Positions 24,440-30,803 of a stretch of 34,031 nucleotides of DNA are shown here, piece by piece. The stretch lies in the NCBI GenBank assembly GCA_021795215.1, contig JAJYPS010000020.1, forward strand, positions 1-34,031. The letters are read 5' to 3'. Position 1 is the first letter of the stretch, and each line of letters opens with the position of its first letter. Source of the DNA: Actinomycetes bacterium. GTDB taxonomy: Bacteria; Actinomycetota; Acidimicrobiia; Acidimicrobiales; JAKAOS01. The position numbers and the translations under genes are program-made. The notes under the pieces are model-generated. The model was not told where the DNA came from, ran no database searches, and saw only the letters and a list, made by a program, of their open reading frames with translations.

Positions 24440-24756
24440 ACTGCCCTTGGTGCGCCTTCCAAGGCACGCCTCGGGGTCTCCATGCCCATCTCGCCGAAGC
24501 GCACCCCGAGGGGGTCCGCTTCGAGACACGTGGCAACCGTCGGGTGTATGTGGTGGAATGCCCTATATGCCATTCGGGCTACGACCAGGCGATCAAGCCC
24601 GGCCTGGACGATCCGGAGTTCCTGGTGGAGTTCGAACGGGAGATACGGCTGGTCGGCTTCGACATGATGGTGAACCATCTGCTCGGCGAGCACCCCGAAC
24701 AGCAGCAAGAGGCCGGTTCATCCGAACCGGCGGAAACTACGCAAACCAACGACTGA
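24436..24756 (+). CDS. Small protein with two C2H2-type zinc-finger-like motifs
   Basis: A 106-residue soluble product with an internal echo: CPWC (C3/C6) with HLAEAHPE (H18/H23), and CPIC (C42/C45) with HLLGEHPE (H81/H86). Each set reads C-x2-C ... H-x4-H; the second has a 35-residue loop between Cys and His. This predicts two zinc sites made by duplication. The acidic tail (QQQEAGSSEPAETTQTND) looks disordered. It overlaps the EMO-like gene by four bases and sits nine bases before lipoyl carrier 2. Role unknown; an assembly or regulatory factor for the locus is a guess. Confidence 0.75.
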   Translation: MNCPWCAFQGTPRGLHAHLAEAHPEGVRFETRGNRRVYVVECPICHSGYDQAIKPGLDDPEFLVEFEREIRLVGFDMMVNHLLGEHPEQQQEAGSSEPAETTQTND

Positions 24757-24765
24757 GGAGGACGG

Positions 24766-25206
24766 GTGGCCACCGTCAACAACTGCAACATTCCCGACGA
24801 GCTGTACTACGTCGTCGAAAAGCACGTCTGGGCCCGCCCGGAGGGTGACCTGGTGGTTGTCGGACTGAGCGACGTCGCTCAGAACATGGCGAAGACCATC
24901 ATCTCCGTGTCGGTGAAGGCGGCCGGCAAGCCGGTCAAGAAGGCGCGCAGCATCGCTACCGTGGAGAGTGGGAAGTGGGTGGGCCCCGTGCCGAGTCCCG
25001 TCGCGGGTGAGGTGGTGGAAGTCAACGAGTCACTTTCGAGCCGTCCTGCGACCATCAACGAAGACCCCTACGGCGCCGGATGGATCGCGAAGATCCGAGC
25101 GTCCGACTGGGCCGCCGACTCTGCCGACCTGGCGACCGGCCCGGATGGCATCGAGCGGTACCGCCAGTTCCTCGACTCCGAAGGCATCTCCTGCACCACG
25201 GAGTAG
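24766..25206 (+). CDS. lbpA: LbpA lipoyl carrier, copy 2
   Basis: A 146-residue H-protein-like carrier, the most canonical of the three. It has LYYVVEKHVWARPEGDLVVV, GLSDVAQNMAKTIISVSV, and the lipoyl turn ATVESGKWVGPVPSPVAGEV with K70 as attachment site, followed by NEDPYGAGWIAKIR. A Cys four residues from the end (GISCTTE, C143) lies where carrier 3 has a CxxC. GTG start with GAGGAGG upstream. No gcvT or gcvP is nearby, which supports a sulfur role over glycine cleavage. Confidence 0.9.
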   Translation: MATVNNCNIPDELYYVVEKHVWARPEGDLVVVGLSDVAQNMAKTIISVSVKAAGKPVKKARSIATVESGKWVGPVPSPVAGEVVEVNESLSSRPATINEDPYGAGWIAKIRASDWAADSADLATGPDGIERYRQFLDSEGISCTTE

Positions 25207-25297
25207 GTCTCGCACCGAGCAGTTCCCGACCCGCCCGAGCACTGGCAAGCGGAGCAGTCCATCCATCGGATCACACGACGATCACCGGAGGTGGCAG

Positions 25298-25819
25298 TTG
25301 AACGATCCATCCCGCAGCGTCGCTTCCGGCAAGGGGATGCAACCCGTCACCGGAGGTCTCGACGCGGGCGCACCCAACTGGGCCGGATGTGCCGTACCGG
25401 ACTCGCTGCTCTACGACCTGGTGCACGACGTGTGGGTCTCCCTCGACGACGACGTGGCCACCATTGGCATGACGGACGTGGCCCAGACCAGGTGTGGCCG
25501 GTTGGTCCAGCTGTCCTGGAAACGTCCCGGATCGCCTATAAAGCGGGGGCGGCCACTGACCGCCATCGAGAGCGCCAAGTGGGTGGGACCGTTCGTCAGT
25601 CCCTTGTCCGGCGAAGTGATCGCGAACAACCAAAGCGCTTTCGCGGAGGACGTGGCGGTGGCGAACCGGGATCCTTACGGACGCGGGTGGCTCTACCGCA
25701 TCCGGGCGGACTTCCTTGCGGAGGAACGGCAGGCACTGAGCGACGGAGCCGCCGCCTTCGAGCACTATCGGGCCGTCATCGACCAGAACGACATCCGCTG
25801 CTTCCGATGCGCAGAATAG
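25298..25819 (+). CDS. lbpA: LbpA-like lipoyl carrier, copy 3, with C-terminal CxxC
   Basis: TTG start with GGAGGTGG upstream gives 173 residues. After a 30-residue polar extension comes the H-protein fold (LLYDLVHDVWVSLDDDVATI, GMTDVAQTRCGRLVQLSW). The lipoyl turn is AIESAKWVGPFVSPLSGEV with K94, followed by NRDPYGRGWLYRIR. Unlike the other carriers it has Cys at 31, 66, 168 and 171, the last two as RCFRCAE at the C-terminus. Gap of 91 bases after carrier 2. The CxxC could interact with the lipoyl dithiol or with a partner protein. Confidence 0.85.
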   Translation: MNDPSRSVASGKGMQPVTGGLDAGAPNWAGCAVPDSLLYDLVHDVWVSLDDDVATIGMTDVAQTRCGRLVQLSWKRPGSPIKRGRPLTAIESAKWVGPFVSPLSGEVIANNQSAFAEDVAVANRDPYGRGWLYRIRADFLAEERQALSDGAAAFEHYRAVIDQNDIRCFRCAE

Positions 25820-26104
25820 CCACGGATATGCCCAGTGCACTTCGTTCGGCCCTTCGCCCAAAGACCAGTTGACCGGCGACCCTGGGCGCGCGAGCATTAC
25901 CCTGAGAAGTCGTAGCGCGATTCACCCGACAAACGAAGGGCAAGAAGCGCCCGGTAAGAGCCAACAGCAGCGTGCGTGACGAGCAGCAGCGTGACGAGCA
26001 GCAGAGCCGAAGCAGAGTGGCGGACGGCAGGACCAATGTAGGACCGGGAGCGGGCACCGTTCCCGGAGCAGTTCCGGCGAAGTACGTTCAACGGAGGGGG
26101 AGAC
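25820..26104. repeat. Spacer with 15-bp tandem repeat before the second dsrE-like gene
   Basis: This 285-base spacer contains CGTGACGAGCAGCAG twice in tandem (25975-26004), with partial copies on either side, and a strong GGAGGGGGAGAC ribosome site for the following GTG start. I see no convincing promoter or terminator in the rest. Confidence 0.7.
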
Positions 26105-26611
26105 GTGTCCGAGTCGACACTGGACCAGACATCAGCGCAGAAGCGCATGGCACTCATTTGTTGGAGCTCCGATCTGGATCGGGTGTGGCCTACCCTCATC
26201 CTGTCGACGACGGCAGCAGCGTCAGGTCTCGAAGTGGACGTGTTCTTCACCTTTTGGGGACTGCGGGTGCTCCAGCGCAACGACAAGCGAGTCACGGGTA
26301 CCAATTGGATGCAGAAGATGGAGTCCATGGTGGACCGAGGCGGCACAGACCACCTGAAGTTGGGCAAGATCCATATGGGTGGGATGGGAACGACGATGAT
26401 CAAGAAGCTCGCCGACCAGTACAACGTGGCGTCGACAACAGAGCTTCTCGAAATGGCCAAGGATCTGGGCGTGAGGATGACTCCATGCCAGATGACGATG
26501 GACCTGTACGGACTGAGCAAGGACGACCTTATCGAAGGCATCGAGCCCCCGGCCGGCGCCACCAGCTACATCGACATGGCGGCCAACGCCGACATCAGCT
26601 TCCTGATCTGA
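26105..26611 (+). CDS. DsrE/F-like sulfurtransferase, second copy (DsrE3A-like)
   Basis: GTG start after GGAGGGGGAGAC; 168 residues. It has the DrsE_2-type layout: MALICWSSDLDRVWPTLILS (C19), GLEVDVFFTFWGLRVLQRND, MGGMGTTMIKK, and C128 in VRMTPCQMTMDLYGLSKDDL, ending ANADISFLI. Family members bind persulfide on the conserved Cys of the TPCQM-type motif and trade sulfur with TusA. It shares only general fold with the first DsrE-like protein, so the two are not recent duplicates. Confidence 0.85.
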   Translation: MSESTLDQTSAQKRMALICWSSDLDRVWPTLILSTTAAASGLEVDVFFTFWGLRVLQRNDKRVTGTNWMQKMESMVDRGGTDHLKLGKIHMGGMGTTMIKKLADQYNVASTTELLEMAKDLGVRMTPCQMTMDLYGLSKDDLIEGIEPPAGATSYIDMAANADISFLI

Positions 26612-26637
26612 CGACTCAGCTTCCTGATCTGACGACT
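26596..26637. repeat. Perfect 21-bp tandem duplication across the dsrE-like stop codon
   Basis: CAGCTTCCTGATCTGACGAC plus T occurs at 26596-26616 and again at 26617-26637. The first copy encodes the last residues and stop (SFLI-stop); the second lies after the stop and is untranslated in this frame. Confidence 0.95.
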
Positions 26638-26714
26638 CTCCGACCGCTACCGGGTCGGCGTGCCAGCGTCGGCTTTGAGGCGCCCGCCGGAGTGCTGGTG
26701 CTCGGAGCGCTCGC

Positions 26715-27413
26715 TTGACGTCAGGCACTGCCGAAGCGACCACCGGTGCGGCTCCCGTCGAGCCGGTGGTCGCCTTCTGGTCGGACGACTTGGTGTTGCA
26801 GCGCAACGTGAAGCGAGCAGTTGCCGACCTGGGCATGGAGGTCCGGCCGTGGGAGGCTGCACGGGAGATCCGGCCATTGGTGCTGGTCGTGGACCTCGAT
26901 CGGGAAGGTGCCTTGGATACGGTCGCCCGGCAGCGGGCTGCGCTCCCCCAGTCGATCATCGGTGGACACCTGGCACAACCGGACCGTTCGCTGTGGGAAG
27001 CGGGCGAGAGGGCGGGCTGCGACTTCGTGTCCAACCGGGGCGCCTTTGCGCGACAGCTTCGCCAGCGGTTGGACCAGCCGGGCGCCCTGAGCGGACGGCA
27101 CCGACTTGCCCTGTGCGATGCGTCGGATGTCGCCGGACGGCTGGGGCTGGTAAAGCGCATACCGGAGAGCCCGCTCGGTCCGGTTGCCCTGTGGAACAGC
27201 GGCGGGATGCTGTCCTGTAGCGGAGACCGCTGCCCCCATGCAGGGGCCACCCTCTCCGAAGGAGAGATGGCGGACGGAGTGGTGACCTGTCCTCGCCACG
27301 GCAGCCAGTTCGACGTTTCGACCGGCGAACGGCTCAGAGGGCCGGCCGACGTCGGGATCGAGGTCTACGACGTCATCGAGGACAGCGGCCGGATATGGGC
27401 CGTCTGGTCCTGA
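26715..27413 (+). CDS. Receiver-like domain fused to a Rieske [2Fe-2S] domain
   Basis: TTG start, 232 residues. Residues about 17-120 look like a degenerate receiver-type alpha/beta domain (PVVAFWSDDLVLQRNVKRAV, LVLVVDLDREG, QSIIGGHLAQPDRSL, GCDFVSNRGAFARQL). Residues about 128-232 form a Rieske ferredoxin domain with complete ligands C173/H175 (RCPHAGATL) and C192/H195 (CPRHGSQFD). No signal peptide or membrane helix, so it is cytoplasmic. It is the last gene of the sHdr strand. Possible roles are electron carrier or redox-sensing adaptor; the N-terminal domain family is uncertain. Confidence 0.75.
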   Translation: MTSGTAEATTGAAPVEPVVAFWSDDLVLQRNVKRAVADLGMEVRPWEAAREIRPLVLVVDLDREGALDTVARQRAALPQSIIGGHLAQPDRSLWEAGERAGCDFVSNRGAFARQLRQRLDQPGALSGRHRLALCDASDVAGRLGLVKRIPESPLGPVALWNSGGMLSCSGDRCPHAGATLSEGEMADGVVTCPRHGSQFDVSTGERLRGPADVGIEVYDVIEDSGRIWAVWS

Positions 27414-27416
27414 GCG

Positions 27417-27451
27417 TCTCCCGGAGGAGTTTCCGGGGTCCGGTCCGGAGA
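27417..27451. terminator. Stem-loop between convergent Rieske and ArsR genes
   Basis: TCTCCCGGA (27417-27425) pairs with TCCGGAGA (27444-27451) apart from one bulged base, and internal CCGG repeats can extend the stem. It fills the 40-base gap between two convergent stops, so it may end transcription from both sides. No T-run. Confidence 0.35.
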
Positions 27452-27453
27452 CT

Positions 27454-27813
27454 CTACTCGTAGCGAGAGCGGAGCGCCTGCCGGCGGGTCAGCTCGTCGG
27501 CCATCACTTCCCTGAGCGTATCCACCGCTTCGAGCACCTTCGGATGCCGCAAAGAGTAGATGACGGTGTTGCCGTTCCGCTCCGCCTCGACCAGGCCCCG
27601 GTCCCGGAGCACCGCCAGGTGTTGAGAGGTGTTGGACTGCGGCGCACCGAGCAGACGAGAAAGCTCCCCCACGGTGCATCCCCGGTTCCGGAGCGTGTAG
27701 AGGACCATCAGCCGCTTCGGGTCGTTCAGGGCTTTGCACATGGAGGCCGAGAGCTCGTCCAATTCCTGGCGCAGCTGCGGACCCAAGATGTCGACCGCGC
27801 TCAAGGGAGTCAT
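27454..27813 (-). CDS. ArsR-family winged-helix regulator
   Basis: A 119-residue protein (start ATG 27813) with a standard ArsR fold: MCKALNDPKRLMVLYTLRNR, GCTVGELSRLLGAPQSNTSQ, HLAVLRDRGLVEAERNGNTVIYSL. It has two Cys, C26 and C46, both near the first helices; the C-terminal second Cys typical of persulfide sensors of the SqrR/BigR type is missing. ArsR-type repressors control many sHdr and sulfur oxidation loci, and this one lies directly after the locus in the opposite direction with an inverted repeat upstream. A sulfur-responsive role is therefore plausible but the sensing chemistry is open. Confidence 0.85.
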   Translation of the reverse strand: MTPLSAVDILGPQLRQELDELSASMCKALNDPKRLMVLYTLRNRGCTVGELSRLLGAPQSNTSQHLAVLRDRGLVEAERNGNTVIYSLRHPKVLEAVDTLREVMADELTRRQALRSRYE

Positions 27814-27828
27814 GGTTGAACAGTACTC

Positions 27829-27853
27829 CAACTCCTGCGCATGTGCAGAGTTG
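27829..27853. promoter_or_regulatory. Inverted repeat upstream of the ArsR gene, likely autoregulatory operator
   Basis: CAACTCCTGC (27829-27838), GCATGT spacer, GCAGAGTTG (27845-27853). The arms pair fully except for one extra base. It ends 16 bases before the ArsR start, where a self-repressing operator would sit. It shares ATGTGC with the repeat upstream of tusA but is otherwise different. Confidence 0.5.
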
Positions 27854-27991
27854 ACCACGTGCGGATATCGCTCGAATTGCTCAGCAGCACCCAGTCCAAT
27901 GCCGGCTTCGAGTCGCCGCCGTTGTCGAGGAGCGGGGCGCCCGGCAGGCGGCACTGCGTCAGCGTCGGCGAGAGAGCGAGGGCGGGCGCGG

Positions 27992-28627
27992 TCACCCCCG
28001 CGGTTGCGAAGTGAGTCGCAGGTACGGCTTCAGGGCGCGGAATCCCTGGGGGAACCGCTGCTCGGCTTCCTCGTCCGAGACGGAGTTAGAAATTATGACT
28101 TCGTCGCCCGGTCGCCAGTTGACCGGGGTGGCCACTTGGTGCCTCTCCGTCAATTGGAGCGAATCGAGTGCTCGCAGGATCTCGCCGAAGTCCCGGCCGG
28201 TGCTAGCGGGGTAGGTGATGATCAACTTCACCTTTTTGTCCGGTCCGACTATGAACACAGACCTGACCGTCAGCGTGTTGCCCGCATTCGGCGGGATCAT
28301 CCCGTAGAGATCGGCCACCTTGCGATCCGGATCGCCGATCATTGGATAGTTGACCGCGTAGCCCTGGGTCTCCGCTATGTCGGACTCCCACTCCCGATGC
28401 GTCTCGACGGGATCCACGCTCAGACCGATCACTTTGGTGTCCCGTTTGTCGAACTCCGGCTTCAGACGGGCTACCTCCCCCAGTTCCGTGGTGCAGACGG
28501 GCGTGAAATCCTTCGGATGGGAGAAGAGGACGGCCCAGTGACCGTCGATCCACTCGTGGAAGCTGATCGGGCCATCCGTCGTGTCGGCCTGGAAATCGGG
28601 GGCCGTGTCGCCGAGCTGAACACTCAT
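27992..28627 (-). CDS. 1-Cys peroxiredoxin (Prx6 type)
   Basis: A 211-residue peroxiredoxin with the peroxidatic Cys45 in HPKDFTPVCTTELGE, PVETHREWESDI and a Prx6-type C-terminal domain (TPVNWRPGDEVIISNSVSDE). No resolving Cys is visible. It reduces peroxides and possibly persulfides in the cytoplasm. It lies upstream of the ArsR gene on the same strand (178-base spacing), so shared regulation is possible. GAAAGGCGAGG precedes the ATG. Confidence 0.93.
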   Translation of the reverse strand: MSVQLGDTAPDFQADTTDGPISFHEWIDGHWAVLFSHPKDFTPVCTTELGEVARLKPEFDKRDTKVIGLSVDPVETHREWESDIAETQGYAVNYPMIGDPDRKVADLYGMIPPNAGNTLTVRSVFIVGPDKKVKLIITYPASTGRDFGEILRALDSLQLTERHQVATPVNWRPGDEVIISNSVSDEEAEQRFPQGFRALKPYLRLTSQPRG

Positions 28628-28892
28628 CGAACCTCGCCTTTCGATCGCAAGTGGTCACGCCGGTTGGCGCGAGACTGCCTGGAGGCACCGTAGCTGCGGC
28701 CCGCGACGCTGTCCATACCCCCCCGCACCGGGTGACACCCCGTGCCCGCGGCCGATCCCCTCGAGCCTGGCGGGGCCCCGAAGTAGACGACGGCACCGCC
28801 CACCTCCTACTTGCGCAGCGCCTCACCGGCAACAGCAGCCTACCCGGAGCAGGCCCACCCGGAGCACCGCCCCGCCCGGCCGGCACACCCCG
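28628..28892. other. Spacer between peroxiredoxin and diguanylate cyclase genes
   Basis: No frame with protein-like composition is evident in these 265 bases. An imperfect inverted repeat around 28731-28751 (GCACCGGG ... CCCCGTGC) and two CCCGGAGCA copies near 28840-28860 are the only patterns noted. The peroxiredoxin promoter should lie in the lower-coordinate part. Confidence 0.4.
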
Positions 28893-29936
28893 TCAATCCC
28901 CCTTCCCAGGCCCCTGCCGGCCCTGTTTTGCCCGGTACATCGCCTGGTCGGCCCGCCTGAGCATGCTGCCGGTCTCCTCCCGGCCGTCCCAGGTGGCGAC
29001 ACCCATCGAGCAGCTCACGTCGTAGGGCAGCACCTGCTGGAGGCGGTCCGCCAGGCGCCGCACTCCCTGAGCGTCCGAGCCGGGAGCTATGACTGCGAAC
29101 TCGTCCCCTCCGAGCCGTGCCACGAAGTCTCCCCCCTCGCGCAGCGCGGCGCCCCACGCTTCGGCGACCCTGCCCAGAAGCAGGTCGCCTTCGTCGTGGC
29201 CGAAGCGGTCGTTGACGGACTTGAACTCGTCCAGGTCCATGACGACCACCGAAAGCTGGGTGCCGCCGCGTCGGGCGCGTTGCAGCTCCTCTTCCAACCT
29301 CTCGTCGAAGCACCGCCGGTTGGCCAGCCCGGTGACCGGGTCCTCACGAGCTTCGAGGCGCAGGGCGCCGACTAGGCCCGACGTCACCGCCCCGGCGAGC
29401 GCCGCGGTCCCGATCACTATCATCCAAGCCGCGGCAGGGCTCCCGGCCACCGGAGAAGCCACGAGTGCCACCGCGTAGAGCACCCCGGCGAAAGCCACGT
29501 GCGTCGCTGCGACCAGCGGGCGGAAGTACATTCCCACGAAGATCGCCACCCACACGTACAGGGCGCTGAAAGGGATCCTCTGGTCGATGCCGACCGTGGT
29601 GAGACTGGTGATGAGCACTGTCCCCAGAGCTACGTCGATGTTCAGCACCCACGCCGGGAGCAACCTTCCAGTGACGAGGCGTATCGCCCCTGCCGCGGTG
29701 AACACCGCGGTCACTCCGAGTATTAGGTCGAGGTTGTGGAGGTTCAACCGCAGGACCAGCATCACGGCTCCCATCAGTATCGCGGATGCGACCCAGAAGA
29801 GAGCGATGCTCTTGCTGGGCTCCGACAGGACGATCCTGGACCAGCGAACGAGCGCTTCCCCCAGAGTTAGCTTGCGCCTCTGCCCGAAGGGCGATGCCCC
29901 CGGTGGCTTCGGCGGCTCCCCCGGCTCTCGGGTCAT
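28893..29936 (-). CDS. Membrane diguanylate cyclase (GGDEF domain)
   Basis: From ATG 29936 the product is 347 residues: a basic cytoplasmic start, about six membrane helices between residues 43 and 190 forming a sensory region of no known family, and a GGDEF domain (DPVTGLANRRCFDERLEEEL, VVVMDLDEFKSVNDRFGHDE, RLGGDEF with GGDEF at 276-280, ending MLRRADQAMYRAK). The active site is intact, so it should make cyclic di-GMP. The usual RxxD inhibitory site is absent (R266-EGG-D270). The frame extends to 30008, but the start at 29936 is coupled to a mini-ORF with a good ribosome site. Confidence 0.87.
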   Translation of the reverse strand: MTREPGEPPKPPGASPFGQRRKLTLGEALVRWSRIVLSEPSKSIALFWVASAILMGAVMLVLRLNLHNLDLILGVTAVFTAAGAIRLVTGRLLPAWVLNIDVALGTVLITSLTTVGIDQRIPFSALYVWVAIFVGMYFRPLVAATHVAFAGVLYAVALVASPVAGSPAAAWMIVIGTAALAGAVTSGLVGALRLEAREDPVTGLANRRCFDERLEEELQRARRGGTQLSVVVMDLDEFKSVNDRFGHDEGDLLLGRVAEAWGAALREGGDFVARLGGDEFAVIAPGSDAQGVRRLADRLQQVLPYDVSCSMGVATWDGREETGSMLRRADQAMYRAKQGRQGPGKGD

Positions 29937-29950
29937 CGATGCACGTCCAT
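29933..29950 (-). CDS. Five-codon mini-ORF upstream of the diguanylate cyclase
   Basis: ATG-GAC-GTG-CAT-CGA-TGA encodes MDVHR. A GAGGAGA site lies about four bases before it, whereas the cyclase ATG has none. The mini-ORF stop overlaps that ATG (ATGA). It may serve as a translational coupler; alternatively the cyclase starts further upstream and this is chance. Confidence 0.35.
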   Translation of the reverse strand: MDVHR

Positions 29951-30025
29951 CGTCTCTCCTCACGGCAACCGGGCCGCAAGATGCTCCGGCGGGCCCAGGG
30001 GGTCCCATACCCTGGCCGTGAATGT

Positions 30026-30040
30026 CGGTAATCTTTACCG
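30026..30040. promoter_or_regulatory. Short inverted repeat between livF and the cyclase gene
   Basis: CGGTAA-TCT-TTACCG is a perfect inverted repeat with a three-base loop. It sits about 90 bases upstream of the cyclase start at 29936 and just beyond the livF stop. It could be an operator for the cyclase gene or a weak terminator for livF. Confidence 0.35.
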
Positions 30041-30092
30041 CATCTTGAGAGATTTGGTGTACCGGCAGATGACTTGTCCGCCCAATGAGGGA

Positions 30093-30803
30093 TCAGTTCA
30101 AGCCGAAAAAGGCATCGTGCATCGCCGTGTCGCTCTCGAGGTCGGCAACGGAGCCGGTAAAACGAGCTCTGCCGCCCTCGAGCACGTACACCCTGTCGGC
30201 CGGACCGAGGAAGGCGACGTTCTGCTCGGCGACGAGGAGGCTGACGCCGGAGGAGCTCAGCTGGTCCAATGTCGACACCACCTGGGACACGAACAGAGGC
30301 GACAGCCCCGAGGACGGCTCGTCCATCACGACCAGCCTGGGGTTCGCCACGAGCGCCTTGGCTATGCCGACCATCTTCCGCTGTCCTCCGGAGAGGCTGC
30401 CCGCCCGGGTGCGACGCCTCTGCGCCAGGTCAGGCATGGTGTCGTACAGCTCTGCCGCCCGCTGGCGCGCCCGCCGTCGCCCTACCGGCCAGCCACCCAG
30501 GAGCACGTTCTCCTCCACCGTCAGGTCGCCGAACACCGCCGACTCGCTCATATACCCGATCCCCAGCCGGACCCGCTCGTCGGTCCGCAGATGGTGAATG
30601 GGCCTGTCCTCGAAAGTGATCGCTCCCGCGGGCATGGCAACCAGCCCCAGCAGGGCGCGCAGCAGAGTCGTCTTTCCCGCTCCGTTGGCCCCCAGGAGCA
30701 CCACGTTCTCGCCGGAGCGGACTTCGACCGTGACATCCCAGAGAACCTGCATGGTCCCGTAGGACGCGGCGATCCCCTCGGCGGACAGCAGGGGCTCAGG
30801 CAC
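30093..30803 (-). CDS. livF: Branched-chain amino-acid-type ABC transporter ATPase LivF
   Basis: A 236-residue ATPase with Walker A GANGAGKTT, Q-loop region SESAVFGDLTVEENV, signature SLSGGQRKM, Walker B LVVMDEPSSGLSP and switch His replaced by Gln (VAEQN), as is normal in LivF. It overlaps livG by eight bases. It energises uptake of branched-chain amino acids or a related substrate (amides and urea are alternatives). Confidence 0.93.
   Translation of the reverse strand: MPEPLLSAEGIAASYGTMQVLWDVTVEVRSGENVVLLGANGAGKTTLLRALLGLVAMPAGAITFEDRPIHHLRTDERVRLGIGYMSESAVFGDLTVEENVLLGGWPVGRRRARQRAAELYDTMPDLAQRRRTRAGSLSGGQRKMVGIAKALVANPRLVVMDEPSSGLSPLFVSQVVSTLDQLSSSGVSLLVAEQNVAFLGPADRVYVLEGGRARFTGSVADLESDTAMHDAFFGLN

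Noticed and set aside
24766-25819. Glycine cleavage H-proteins (gcvH)
   Set aside because: No gcvT or gcvP nearby, and the carriers are embedded in an sHdr operon with dedicated lipoate genes.
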